Shown here in pieces: positions 44,299-53,308 of a stretch of 64,000 nt of DNA. Within the stretch, counting starts at the first letter, position 1; each line of letters opens with the position of its first letter. The notes beneath the pieces are model-generated. The model saw nothing but the letters and a program-made list of their open reading frames with translations, had not been told where the DNA came from and did not search any database. A program made the position numbers and the translations under genes. Origin of the DNA: Fen-1258 sp041658245. GTDB lineage: Bacteria; Bacteroidota; Ignavibacteria; Ignavibacteriales; Melioribacteraceae. Location: the NCBI GenBank assembly GCA_041658245.1, contig JBBAAM010000005.1, positions 1-64,000 on the forward strand, in the 5' to 3' direction.

Positions 44299-45153
44299 CT
44301 ATCTTCTTCCAGCAGCAATTTCTTGAAGACGTGCAATTCTTTCTTCAATTGGCGGATGTGTCGAAAATAATTTCATAAGAGATTTTCCGCTCAATGGATT
44401 TACAATAAACATATGTGCAGAAGATGTTCCGGCATTTCTCATTGGGATAACTTCATTTCCGTGTTGAAGTTTATTTAATGCGGAAGCTAATGCAAGCGGG
44501 TTGCCCGATATTTGCGCTCCGCCTTCATCCGCCATATATTCACGTGATCGCGATATTGCCATTTGAATTAACATTGCTGCGATAGGTGCAATTATTATTA
44601 AAGCTAAATCAGAAAAAATATTTCCTCTATCACGTTCATTCCTTCCACCGCTGAACATTGCCGCCCATCCTGCCATACGTGCAATAAAAGTTATTGTTCC
44701 AACCAAAGTTGCAGCTATTGTCCCAACTAAAATATCTCTGTTCTTCACGTGAGTTAATTCATGTGAGATTACACCTTCAAGTTCATCCCGTTTCAGAAGA
44801 TTTAATATTCCTGTAGTTACTGCTACAGCACTATGCTGAGGATTTCGTCCTGTAGCAAAAGCGTTCGGTGTTGGATTTTCCATTACATAAACTTTTGGCA
44901 TCGGCAGTTCAGCTTTCATTGCTAAGATCTCTACAGAATCATAAAGTTGAGGATATTGTTCGCGCGTAACTTCCTTAGCTCGATACATCTTTAAAACTAT
45001 TTTATCCGAAAACCAGTACGAACCAAAATTCATTACAAGCGAAATTAAAAATGCCACCATCATTCCCGAATTGCCGCCAATAAGATTTCCGACAAGAATA
45101 AACAGCACCATCATCACTGTCATTAGTATAGCTGTCTTAAAGCCGTTCATCAA
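44299..45153 (-). CDS. htpX: Membrane zinc metalloprotease HtpX
   Basis: 284 residues. Membrane helices at 9-50 and about 150-205 enclose the M48 active site HELTHVKNRD, with the third ligand Glu in SREYMADEGGA. PTPNAFATGRNPQHSAVAVTTGIL is the conserved strand. HtpX degrades misfolded inner-membrane proteins under stress. It is monocistronic, divergent from porQ. The C-terminal LFSTHPPIEERIARLQEI is typical. Confidence 0.95.
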   Translation of the reverse strand: MMNGFKTAILMTVMMVLFILVGNLIGGNSGMMVAFLISLVMNFGSYWFSDKIVLKMYRAKEVTREQYPQLYDSVEILAMKAELPMPKVYVMENPTPNAFATGRNPQHSAVAVTTGILNLLKRDELEGVISHELTHVKNRDILVGTIAATLVGTITFIARMAGWAAMFSGGRNERDRGNIFSDLALIIIAPIAAMLIQMAISRSREYMADEGGAQISGNPLALASALNKLQHGNEVIPMRNAGTSSAHMFIVNPLSGKSLMKLFSTHPPIEERIARLQEIAAGRR

Positions 45154-45326
45154 TTACTCCTTTTTTTTGTGTCAAATTTAAGTTGAAAGTTTTCATCTAT
45201 CAAGTTTGTTTGAGTTGTTATTCAACAGATATTGAAATTAAATTGTTCCAAAATAAAAAGCGGCTGAAGTTTGGCTTGCCTTTATTGGCATTTATCTGTA
45301 AAATCGCATCAAAATTTGTCGGGAAT

Positions 45327-46256
45327 ATGAAAAAGATCTCAGTTGTCTTATCAGCATTGTTAATTTCATCTACACTTTTTGGACAAAGTACGTTTGAATT
45401 TTTAAAATTAGATACAAGCCCGCGTGCAGCCGCTGTTGCCGGAAGTTTTGTAGCTAACAATGATGACCCCAATGTTATATTCTATAATCCAGCGGGAATT
45501 AATTTACTTAGAGGTACACCGGTTTCATTTTCATTTTTAAAGCATGTTTTAGATATCAATTCAGCAAGTTTAACATATTCAAAAGAGTTTGAAGGTATTG
45601 GAAGATTTGCAGCCGGAATTCAATACATCAATTACGGTTCGTTTATAAAAGCAGATGCAAGCGGGACAAAACTTGGAGAATTTAGAGCTGGGGAGATGGC
45701 TTTACTTATCGGGTATGGAAATCAATTAGACAACAATTTTTATTACGGTGCTAATCTAAAATTTATTTATTCAAGTATTGCAGGTCAATCTTCAACGGGA
45801 TTAGCTTTTGATATCGGTCTGCATTATGCTATACCGGAATCAAGATGGAATTTTGGTTTTTCCATTTTAAATCTTGGAAAGCAGTTATCAAGTTATTTCA
45901 GCACCAAAGAAGATTTACCTCTCGACGTACGTTTTGGGTTTTCAAAAGAACTTGAAAAACTCCCTTTTAAATTTTATTGGTCATTCAACAAGCTCAACGA
46001 AAGACAAGACAACTTTTTTGACCGCTTCGGACAAATTACACTTGGCGGAGAATTCCGTTTAGGTCAAAGCATGCGTTTACGATTCGGTTATGATAATGAG
46101 AAAAGACGCGAAATGAAAATTGGAACTTCTGCTGGTTTAGCTGGATTTAGTGTAGGACTTGGATTTATCGTAAGCAAATATAATGTTGATTATTCATTTT
46201 CATCTATGGGATCTATCGGCGCGCTACATCGTTTTGGAATTTCAACAACCCTTTAA
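45327..46256 (+). CDS. porQ: Type IX secretion protein PorQ-like (PorV/PorQ family barrel)
   Basis: 309 residues from the ATG at 45327, which begins a clean signal peptide (MKKISVVLSALLISSTLFGQ); upstream in-frame sequence looks non-coding. The start of the mature chain, FLKLDTSPRAAAVAGSFVA, and NVIFYNPAGINLL are the PorV/PorQ hallmark, and YINYGSFIKADASGTKLGEF favours PorQ. These FadL-like barrels take part in release of T9SS cargo. Its presence agrees with the sorting domain on the M28 peptidase. PorV remains an alternative. Confidence 0.78.
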   Translation: MKKISVVLSALLISSTLFGQSTFEFLKLDTSPRAAAVAGSFVANNDDPNVIFYNPAGINLLRGTPVSFSFLKHVLDINSASLTYSKEFEGIGRFAAGIQYINYGSFIKADASGTKLGEFRAGEMALLIGYGNQLDNNFYYGANLKFIYSSIAGQSSTGLAFDIGLHYAIPESRWNFGFSILNLGKQLSSYFSTKEDLPLDVRFGFSKELEKLPFKFYWSFNKLNERQDNFFDRFGQITLGGEFRLGQSMRLRFGYDNEKRREMKIGTSAGLAGFSVGLGFIVSKYNVDYSFSSMGSIGALHRFGISTTL

Positions 46257-46324
46257 TAAAAAATTATGACTTACAGGTTTGGATTTTGAATTTAATTCGT
46301 AAATCGTAATTCATAATTCGCAAA

Positions 46325-47473
46325 TCATTTCTTAAACGATGTTTTAAGATATTGTTCAGCAAACTTATGAGAATCATTCCGATCACGTAATTGCAAAGTC
46401 TCGTTATAATATTTGATTGCTTTGTCACGCTTCCCCATTTGATCGTACAACATCCCGAGATAAAAAACTGTATTAATTAAAAAACCGGATTCTTTTTCTT
46501 TATCCAATTTACGGGAAAGTATTTCAGATGTTTCAAAATAAACTGCAGCAGAATCAACTCTCTCTTTTAATTTAAAATCCATCCCAAGATAATAAGTTGC
46601 TTCGCGTTCAAAGCGTTTATTATAACCGGGCTTACCGACTTTACATTTATTATAAATATCTCTAAAAGTTTTTACCGCTTCCGTATAATTATTTTCTTTT
46701 ACGAAAGTAAGACCAAAATATTTTTGAAAGTTGGGATTATTCGGAAAATCAGCTAATAAAATTCGCGCCCACTTACGTGATTCATTCATATTATCTTCAA
46801 ACTGAAAATTGAGAGTCATTAAAAAGTAACGCGATTCAAGACGCGCATATCGTCCGTTGATCGCAACGTTTTCAAGCTCTTTCAGCCCTCTTGCTTTATC
46901 ACCTTTGGGGAAAAAGACCATGAATGGTTTTACTGCCGGATATTTTTGCGGAATTACATCTGCATAATAATGATAGATCCCAAACCCCAACTGCACATCA
47001 ACATTTTTCGGATTCGCTTCGTAAGATTTGAATACAAGAGCAAGCCCGTCCTTTCCATCAAGTGCGGCTTTAAACCAGCTTTCGCGTATCGCAAGCAGTC
47101 TTCCTCTAAATCCTAGTGAACCGCCTTTGAAAAACATTGCATCAACACTCTTATCATTATTATCAAGAATGTTGTCGCATATATCAATACACTCTTCAAG
47201 CTGATTGTAAAATTTTTCATCTAAACTTTCGTTATCGAGATCAAGAAGAATTCTCCACCAGGTTATCATTGCCTTAAAAAATTTTCCTGAAGGGTGAGTA
47301 GGATATTCATTCGTAACTGTATCAAATGTCTTTTCGGCTTTATCGAATTCGATTCCATAGATTTGATTCACTCCCGCTTTAACGAGTGAATCATGCCTAA
47401 CCCAATTGTAGTTTTGTGCAGTTAGACGGAGCGTAATTAAAAAAAGAATTGAAAAAACAATTTTAGTTTTCAA
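46325..47473 (-). CDS. Exported TPR protein
   Basis: 382 residues with a signal peptide (1-19). Helical repeats occur throughout, among them YGIEFDKAEKTFDTVTNEYP, YFGLTFVKENNYTEAVKTFRD and FYLGMLYDQMGKRDKAIKYY, so about eight TPR-like units. A region with WFKAALDGKDGLALVFKSYE and GFGIYHYYADVIPQK is conserved in Bacteroidota-type exported TPR proteins of unknown role. No operon partner. Confidence 0.78.
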   Translation of the reverse strand: MKTKIVFSILFLITLRLTAQNYNWVRHDSLVKAGVNQIYGIEFDKAEKTFDTVTNEYPTHPSGKFFKAMITWWRILLDLDNESLDEKFYNQLEECIDICDNILDNNDKSVDAMFFKGGSLGFRGRLLAIRESWFKAALDGKDGLALVFKSYEANPKNVDVQLGFGIYHYYADVIPQKYPAVKPFMVFFPKGDKARGLKELENVAINGRYARLESRYFLMTLNFQFEDNMNESRKWARILLADFPNNPNFQKYFGLTFVKENNYTEAVKTFRDIYNKCKVGKPGYNKRFEREATYYLGMDFKLKERVDSAAVYFETSEILSRKLDKEKESGFLINTVFYLGMLYDQMGKRDKAIKYYNETLQLRDRNDSHKFAEQYLKTSFKK

Positions 47474-47517
47474 GTAATTCTCTTTGGTTTTATCACTCTG
47501 AGATTAGATTTGCTCAA

Positions 47518-47592
47518 ACGAATAATCTGCGATTCTTCGTCGTCCCGATAAAAATAATCGGGACTTCTCAGAATGACATGTTAACATGTCAT
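47518..47592. repeat. Interspersed repeat and palindrome at the lpd 3' end
   Basis: GATTCTTCGTCGTCCCGAT...ATCGGGACTTCTCAGAATGACA belongs to the same repeat family as 35037-35146. It runs into the perfect palindrome ATGACATGTTAACATGTCAT at 47574-47593, which contains the stop codon of the dihydrolipoamide dehydrogenase gene. Confidence 0.65.
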
Positions 47593-49010
47593 TTTCTTTT
47601 GGGACGATACATATCAGTTGCGCGTCCGTAAAAAACTTCTGCAGCTGCCATCATAGTTTCAGATAAAGTCGGATGAGGATGAATGGTTAATTCTAAATCT
47701 TTTACAACCGCTCCCATTTCAATTGCTAATGTTCCTTCAGCTATCATATCTCCCGCCCCAACTCCAACAATCCCAACACCAAGAATTCTTTCCGTCTCAG
47801 GTTCAATTATTAACTTAGTCATTCCGTCATTCCGATCCAATGTAGTTGCACGTCCGCTAGCACCCCACGGAAATTTTGCAACTTCAACTTTAATTCCTTT
47901 TTCTCGTGCTTCTGTCTCACTTAACCCTGTCCATGCAAGTTCGGGATCAGTAAATACAACTGCAGGAATTGCATTTGGTTCGAACGCAACTTTATGACCG
48001 AGTATTGCTTCAACAGCTACTTTACCTTCTGCTGCAGCTTTATGTGCTAACATCGGATTGCCAACAACATCGCCGATAGCATAAATGTTCGGGTCTTCCG
48101 TCATCAATTTTTTATCAACAATAATAAATCCGCGTTCATTGATTTTCACTTTAGTCTTTTCCAAACCAAATCCATCGGTAACAGGTTTACGTCCAACTGA
48201 TATCAAAACTTTATCAAAAGCTTGTAATGGTTCTATAACATTTTTCCCTTCAAGCTTAACTTGAATACCTTCTTTTGTCTCTTTCAATTCAACTACTTTA
48301 GTTTCAACAAAAACATTTTGCATCATAGATTTAACACGTTTTTCTAAAACAGCCACAAGATCACGATCGGCTCCGGGCAAAATTCCGGGTAACATTTCAA
48401 CTATAATAACTTTACTACCAAGTGCAGCATAAACTGTACTCAGTTCCAAACCAATATATCCGCCGCCAATTACAAGCAGTCTCTCCGGTACATCGTTCAA
48501 TTCAAGCGCTGATGTTGAATCCATAACCTTGGGAGAATCTATCGAAAGTCCCGGCACTTTTGCGGGTGTTGATCCGGTTGCTATAATCGCTTTTTCAAAA
48601 ACCATCTCTTCGATTGTGCCATCAGATTTATTTATAAGTAGAGTATTCGAATTTACAAACGATGCTTTTCCCTGAATAAAATTTACTTTACGTTGTTTTG
48701 CTAATTGACCAAGTCCGCTTGTGAGTTTATTTACAACTCCATTTTTAAAATCGCGTAATTTATTAATATCTATTTTCGGTTCGCCGAATTCCACGCCCCA
48801 TTTTTTCGCTTCTTCAGCTTCCTTAATAAGTTTAGCAACGTGCAGAAGTGCTTTCGAAGGGATACATCCGCGGTATAAGCAAACGCCACCTGGATTTTTT
48901 TCTAAATCAATCAATGTAACTTGCATACCAAGATCAGCCGCAAGAAATGCAGCTGCATATCCGCCTGGTCCTCCGCCGATTACTGCTAATTGTGTTTTAG
49001 TTGACATCAT
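47589..49010 (-). CDS. lpdA: Dihydrolipoamide dehydrogenase (E3)
   Basis: 473 residues. It reoxidises dihydrolipoamide of 2-oxo acid dehydrogenases, using FAD and NAD. FAD-binding GGGPGGYAAAFLAADLG, the redox disulfide GGVCLYRGCIPSKALLH, NAD-binding VIGGGYIGLELSTVYAALG, the second FAD segment IYAIGDVVG and the catalytic HPHPTLSE (His-Glu pair) are all intact. It is not linked to aceE/aceF, which lie 4-9 kb away in the same orientation. Confidence 0.96.
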   Translation of the reverse strand: MMSTKTQLAVIGGGPGGYAAAFLAADLGMQVTLIDLEKNPGGVCLYRGCIPSKALLHVAKLIKEAEEAKKWGVEFGEPKIDINKLRDFKNGVVNKLTSGLGQLAKQRKVNFIQGKASFVNSNTLLINKSDGTIEEMVFEKAIIATGSTPAKVPGLSIDSPKVMDSTSALELNDVPERLLVIGGGYIGLELSTVYAALGSKVIIVEMLPGILPGADRDLVAVLEKRVKSMMQNVFVETKVVELKETKEGIQVKLEGKNVIEPLQAFDKVLISVGRKPVTDGFGLEKTKVKINERGFIIVDKKLMTEDPNIYAIGDVVGNPMLAHKAAAEGKVAVEAILGHKVAFEPNAIPAVVFTDPELAWTGLSETEAREKGIKVEVAKFPWGASGRATTLDRNDGMTKLIIEPETERILGVGIVGVGAGDMIAEGTLAIEMGAVVKDLELTIHPHPTLSETMMAAAEVFYGRATDMYRPKRK

Positions 49011-49202
49011 TTATACCAATCAGTTAATTTTAATGTGAGTAAAATAATAAAAAGCGACATCAAACTTAATGAGTTTGTTAAGGTCTTAATCATGTATGTG
49101 AAATTGTTTTTATCGAATACTCTCTATTAAATAAAAGGATTGTTCTTTTGTTAATTTATTGTCTAAGCTGATTTTGGATTTATTTTTATTATTATTATTT
49201 TA

Positions 49203-49346
49203 AAGTAAGTAACTTACCTTACGCAAAGTATTGTAATTGTCATATTGAGCGGAGCGAAATATCTCAAAACAGTTTGAAATCGAGGTGTCGAGATTCTTCA
49301 CTCCGTTCAGAATGACAATTTTGCGTAAGGTGACTAAGTAAGTTAA
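49203..49346. mobile_element. MITE-like element, copy 2
   Basis: A block of about 144 bp. AAGTAAGTAA (49203-49212) and AAGTAAGTTAA (49336-49346) flank it directly. Inside, TACCTTACGCAAA and TTTTGCGTAAGGTGA are terminal inverted repeats, followed inward by ATTGTCAT/AGAATGACAAT and GAGCGGAGCGAA/TTCACTCCGTTC. The left end CTTACGCAAAGTATTGTAATT matches copy 1 at 13126-13273. No gene inside. Confidence 0.65.
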
Positions 49347-49421
49347 TCTTAATGATGGCATAAACATTTATATTACAATTATAAATACATATATCTACAT
49401 TAGTATAGAACTGGGGGCTGC

Positions 49422-51599
49422 TTGAAAAATGTCTATTGTATTAATTTCTCTTTTCTCATTTTTTTATTAACTGCTATTCAATTTACAATGGCTGAGGAAA
49501 AACTAAAACCATTTAAAACAAATGTACCTCCTGTAATTGATGGTAATCTCAATGATCAATTATGGAAAAATGCTCTTACTGTTTCCGATTTTAAAACATT
49601 TACCCCGGATTTTGGAAAAGATGGAACAGAAAATACAATAGCTTATGCAGCTTACGATTCTGAGAATCTTTACTTCGCTTTCCGTTGTTTCGATAAAGAA
49701 CCAGGTAAGATCAAATCTAGTGTCTCAAGCCGCGATAACATTCTTCCCGATGATTGGGTGTGCATAAATCTCGATTCATTTTTCGATCAGCAATCACTGT
49801 ATGCTTTTTATGTTAATCCACTTGGAATACAAATGGATAGCCGGTTTGCATCCGGACAAGAAGATTTTAGTGCTGATTTTGTTTGGTATAGCGGCGGACA
49901 AAAACTTTCGGATGGTTATAGTGTTGAGATAAGCATACCGCTAAAAAGTATCAGATATTCAGAAAGAAATCCTGTTACCATGTCTATTTTCTTCGAGAGA
50001 TATATTAGCAGATTCTCCGAGCATGATTCTTATCCCGAATTGGATCCGGCTAAAGGATTTGCATTTCTCACTCAGATGGCGCCTCTAGTTTATTATGATT
50101 TGAAACATTACACCTTGTTCGAACTGCTTCCCGCTTTTACTTACAATCAAAAATACAATCTCAATGCCGGTCAATTAGAAAAAAATATAAATAAAGGAGA
50201 AATAAGTTTAACTACAAAATATGGAATTACATCCGATCTTATTCTCGATGGAACTTACAATCCTGATTTCAGTCAAATCGAAGCCGATGCAGGACAAGTA
50301 GATGTAAACTTAAGATATCAATTGTACTTTCCCGAGAAGAGAACTTTTTTTCTGGAAGGAAATGAGATCTATAATATCGCCGCCACTAGATCATCTGAAA
50401 TTGATCCGCTTTTATCTTTAGTTCATACAAGAACAATTATAAATCCGTTAACCGGAATTAAACTTTCCGGAAAAGTTAGTTCGAATAATACTATTGCTTT
50501 TATGTTTGCAATGGATAGACTACCTTCAGATAAGACCGCATTATCTGGCGACTATTCTTATGTACCTATACTTAGGTATAAACATTCTCTCTCGGATGAT
50601 AGTTACCTAGGCGGAGTTTTTACAGACAGAGAAATAAAAAACAGTTATAACCGTGTTATTGGAATTGATGGTATGTTAAGACTAACCGATGCGAGCACTC
50701 TTGAATGGAATGCTTTCTACTCAAGTTCAAAATCAAATCTTCTTCAAGAAATTCTTGGAGGGCACGCCTTAGGATTAGTTTATAATTACGATTCAAGGAA
50801 TTTGTATTACAGTTTTACTGGAAAAGAAATTTCGAAGAATTTTAATGCTGAAACAGGTTACTTAACCCGTACCGGAATTTTTGTCCTCACCGGATTAGTA
50901 AGACCAAAAATTTATCCTAATTCATCATTTATACAAAGAATTGATTTAGAAACTTTCTCTGCACAGACGCAAGATAAACCAAGCAGTATGTGGGAAACAT
51001 ATAACTATGTTTCGGCTCAAGCATTTTTCCTGGGTTCATGGAATTTAAAATTGAAGTACTCATATTCTACTGAAGTTTTCGAAAGTGAAAAATTTAAAAC
51101 GGGCGGATTTCAAATAAGTTTTGGAAGTCAGTTTACAAAACAATTAGCTGTCTTTCTATCATATAAGCGAATAAATGCAATTTATTATTCACAAAATCCT
51201 TATCAAGGAAAAAGTAACCGCATTAGCACTATTATGGTTTATAATCTTTCAGAAAATTTTGAATCATACTCAACTTTTACATTCTCTGATTTTTACCGCG
51301 ATTCCGATTCACAATTAATCTATGAGTATCCTATATTCAGAGAGAGATTAACTTACCAACTAAATAAATATCTTTTTTTCCGCGGAATTGTTGAGTACAA
51401 TAAATACAAAAGACAATTGCTTACCGATTTTCTAGTATCATTTACTTACGTCCCGGGAACGGTAATTCATTTAGGTTACGGCGCGCTTTATCAAAAAACT
51501 GAATGGAATGAATTTCAAAATAGATATGTTGACAGCAATAATTTTCTTGAAGCACAAAGAGGTTTCTTTTTCAAAATGTCTTACTTGTGGAGAAATTAG
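49422..51599 (+). CDS. Outer-membrane protein with N-terminal CBM9-like domain (DUF5916 type)
   Basis: 725 residues from a TTG at 49422 that follows a GGGGG ribosome site and starts a signal sequence (FSFLIFLLTAIQFTMA); no closer ATG yields a leader. Residues 30-240 form a CBM9-like domain (VPPVIDGNLNDQLWKNA, YAAYDSENLYFAFRCFDKEP, DDWVCINLDSFFDQ). The rest is a barrel-like DUF5916 region (NPDFSQIEADAGQVDVNLRY, YFPEKRTFFLEGNEIY) with many aromatic strands to the C-terminus. Function is unknown; glycan or polymer binding at the outer membrane is plausible. Confidence 0.82.
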   Translation: MKNVYCINFSFLIFLLTAIQFTMAEEKLKPFKTNVPPVIDGNLNDQLWKNALTVSDFKTFTPDFGKDGTENTIAYAAYDSENLYFAFRCFDKEPGKIKSSVSSRDNILPDDWVCINLDSFFDQQSLYAFYVNPLGIQMDSRFASGQEDFSADFVWYSGGQKLSDGYSVEISIPLKSIRYSERNPVTMSIFFERYISRFSEHDSYPELDPAKGFAFLTQMAPLVYYDLKHYTLFELLPAFTYNQKYNLNAGQLEKNINKGEISLTTKYGITSDLILDGTYNPDFSQIEADAGQVDVNLRYQLYFPEKRTFFLEGNEIYNIAATRSSEIDPLLSLVHTRTIINPLTGIKLSGKVSSNNTIAFMFAMDRLPSDKTALSGDYSYVPILRYKHSLSDDSYLGGVFTDREIKNSYNRVIGIDGMLRLTDASTLEWNAFYSSSKSNLLQEILGGHALGLVYNYDSRNLYYSFTGKEISKNFNAETGYLTRTGIFVLTGLVRPKIYPNSSFIQRIDLETFSAQTQDKPSSMWETYNYVSAQAFFLGSWNLKLKYSYSTEVFESEKFKTGGFQISFGSQFTKQLAVFLSYKRINAIYYSQNPYQGKSNRISTIMVYNLSENFESYSTFTFSDFYRDSDSQLIYEYPIFRERLTYQLNKYLFFRGIVEYNKYKRQLLTDFLVSFTYVPGTVIHLGYGALYQKTEWNEFQNRYVDSNNFLEAQRGFFFKMSYLWRN

Positions 51600-51611
51600 A
51601 TTTTTATCATT

Positions 51612-52271
51612 ATGAAAATTAAAACTATAATAACCGGTTCAACAGGTATGGTGGGCGAGGGTGTTCTTATCGAATGCCTCAAACATCCAGAGGTTGAATC
51701 GGTACTTGTAATAAATAGAAAACCATGCGGAGTTATGCACGATAAACTAAAAGAAATCATTCACAAAGATTTTTTTGATTTATCACAGATCGAAAGTCAA
51801 CTATCCGGATATAACGCATGCTACTTCTGCGCAGGAGTTTCTTCGGTCGGGAAAACGGAAGAGGAGTATAAACGCATCACTTATGATTTAACAATGAACT
51901 TTGCAAATACTCTTCTAAGACTAAATCCGGAAATGGTTTTTACTTACGTATCGGGAGTTGGAACTGACAGCACCGAAAAAGGAAGAAGCATGTGGGGGCG
52001 CGTAAAAGGTAAAACAGAAAATGATTTGTTAAAACTTTCTTTCAAAGCTGCTTATATGTTTAGACACGGTTATATTCAGCCATCAAAAGGATTGAAGAAC
52101 ACTTACAAGATATATAAAGTACTCGCTCCACTTTATCCAATTTGGAAAATATTTTTCCCTAAATATGTTGTTACAATTGAAGAAGTTGGATTAGCAATGA
52201 TCAATTCGGTATTGAAAGGATACAATAAAAATATTTTTGAATGTGAAGATATCAGAAAAGTTGCACAGTAG
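51612..52271 (+). CDS. NAD(P)-binding Rossmann-fold protein (HTATIP2/YbjT-like)
   Basis: 219 residues. TIITGSTGMVGEGVLIECL at the N-terminus is the TGxxGxxG dinucleotide-binding motif of atypical short-chain dehydrogenases. The usual Tyr-x3-Lys is not evident; TYVSGVGTDSTEKGRSMWGRVKGKTEND holds a related Ser/Lys arrangement as in HTATIP2-like proteins. It probably binds NADPH without known substrate. It starts 12 bases after the DUF5916 gene and may be cotranscribed with it. Confidence 0.82.
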   Translation: MKIKTIITGSTGMVGEGVLIECLKHPEVESVLVINRKPCGVMHDKLKEIIHKDFFDLSQIESQLSGYNACYFCAGVSSVGKTEEEYKRITYDLTMNFANTLLRLNPEMVFTYVSGVGTDSTEKGRSMWGRVKGKTENDLLKLSFKAAYMFRHGYIQPSKGLKNTYKIYKVLAPLYPIWKIFFPKYVVTIEEVGLAMINSVLKGYNKNIFECEDIRKVAQ

Positions 52272-52293
52272 AGACGTTCCATGGAACATCTAC
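52268..52293. repeat. GTAGAGACG palindrome, second member
   Basis: GTAGAGACGTTCC then GGAACATCTAC, an imperfect inverted repeat at the very end of the Rossmann gene (it includes the stop codon). It is related to the perfect palindrome at 6565-6592. Confidence 0.6.
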
Positions 52294-52301
52294 AAAAATT
52301 T

Positions 52302-52366
52302 ATCCTTCTAAAGATAGTAAGAACGAATTTTCTAGTGCGTTAACAACCCATCTCAAGAATCTAATT
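52302..52366 (-). pseudogene. Duplicate of the 3' end of the E2 gene
   Basis: Read on the minus strand this encodes IRFLRWVVNALENSFLLSLEG and a stop. The true C-terminus of the E2 protein (53309-54826) is the same with Pro for Ser. The DNA of the two 65-bp copies shares an identical block of 24 bases at one end (ACAACCCATCTCAAGAATCT and four more) and differs mostly at silent positions elsewhere. No other E2 sequence is here. The remnant and the real E2 end bracket two small genes. Confidence 0.85.
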
Positions 52367-52880
52367 ATTTCAACAACCGAACATTATTAGGCTTTTTTAC
52401 CTCATTAAGTTGAAAACCAGCATTACACTCATCAACCCATTTTATTAGACTATTTGGCAAGTATTTATAATTTTCTTCTGAACTATAAATAGTTATTAAA
52501 CCATTTGAAAAAAATCCAACATGAATTTGACCACTATACAATTCAATAACGATAATCCCTCTTTCTTCATCACCTTTGTGTGGTGCATTTCCAGAAATAA
52601 CTAAATTTCCGTCTATTAGATTTACAGGACTGGTCACTGAAATATTATCTAATAAACGTTTATATTCATTTTTCAGCATTTGTCTCATGCTCTTTTTAAG
52701 AGATGGATCAGCGAAAAGTCTTTCGTGGGAACGATCGCCTACATATTTTTTTAGAAAATCTAGTTTCCCTTCTTTTTCTTGGATTTGAAAAGAATAAAGC
52801 GGACTTAAACAACAAAAATGTAGTACTAGTATAAATAAAAGAAAAAACTTCGTTTCATTCTTTCTTGAAAACGTTTTCAT
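52365..52880 (-). CDS. Uncharacterised exported protein
   Basis: 171 residues from the ATG at 52880, which has an AAGGAG ribosome site eight bases upstream; an earlier in-frame Met lacks one and would overlap the neighbour. A signal sequence (KFFLLFILVLHFCCLSPLYSFQ) is followed by a soluble domain with KKSMRQMLKNEYKRLLDNISV and DEERGIIVIELYSGQIHVGFFSNG. No family recognised. It and the upstream gene lie between the duplicated E2 ends, so both may have arrived together. Confidence 0.7.
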   Translation of the reverse strand: MKTFSRKNETKFFLLFILVLHFCCLSPLYSFQIQEKEGKLDFLKKYVGDRSHERLFADPSLKKSMRQMLKNEYKRLLDNISVTSPVNLIDGNLVISGNAPHKGDEERGIIVIELYSGQIHVGFFSNGLITIYSSEENYKYLPNSLIKWVDECNAGFQLNEVKKPNNVRLLK

Positions 52881-52893
52881 AAAATTCTCCTTG

Positions 52894-53289
52894 TTATTTA
52901 CCCAAACGATAACATTTAACACTATAACTGCTCTTACCCTTTAATCCTTCAACTTCATCGAATTTTAATTCCATTCTTGCTGTCTCTTTTGAAATAAAAT
53001 GCTTAGTAGTCGTTTTTGTCCATTGTTGATCACCTTGACTGACAGTCGACTCAAATACCACGTCACCATCTCCTCCATCATTCCTTATTTCGGCATAAAT
53101 TAGAAGCGTATACTCAAATAATGTCGATTGTGAATCAGAAGCATTATAACTAACAATATGTGGATCTGGGGGATAAAATTCTTTAATTACTTTTCCCCAA
53201 TTAAAGTAAATCAATAATCCCATTAAGACAATTATTAGTATTATTAAATAAGGAGCGAATGAAGATCGATTTGATTTTGCATTTTCCAT
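52894..53289 (-). CDS. Membrane-anchored small protein (FxLYD-like domain)
   Basis: 131 residues. Helix at 13-29 (PYLIILIIVLMGLLIYF) anchors a domain of about 100 residues facing the periplasm. Its strands (LFEYTLLIYAEIRNDGGDGDVVFESTV, RMELKFDEVEGLKGKSSYSVKC) resemble FxLYD or similar immunoglobulin-like domains, but identity is weak. It starts 19 bases after the E2 stop and precedes the exported-protein gene by 13 bases; the two genes form the insert between E2-end copies. Confidence 0.65.
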   Translation of the reverse strand: MENAKSNRSSFAPYLIILIIVLMGLLIYFNWGKVIKEFYPPDPHIVSYNASDSQSTLFEYTLLIYAEIRNDGGDGDVVFESTVSQGDQQWTKTTTKHFISKETARMELKFDEVEGLKGKSSYSVKCYRLGK

Positions 53290-53308
53290 TTTAAATATCC
53301 TTATGTTG

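Noticed and set aside
45183..45326. Longer start for the PorQ-like gene
   Set aside because: The upstream 48 codons look non-coding and would hide the signal peptide that begins at 45327.
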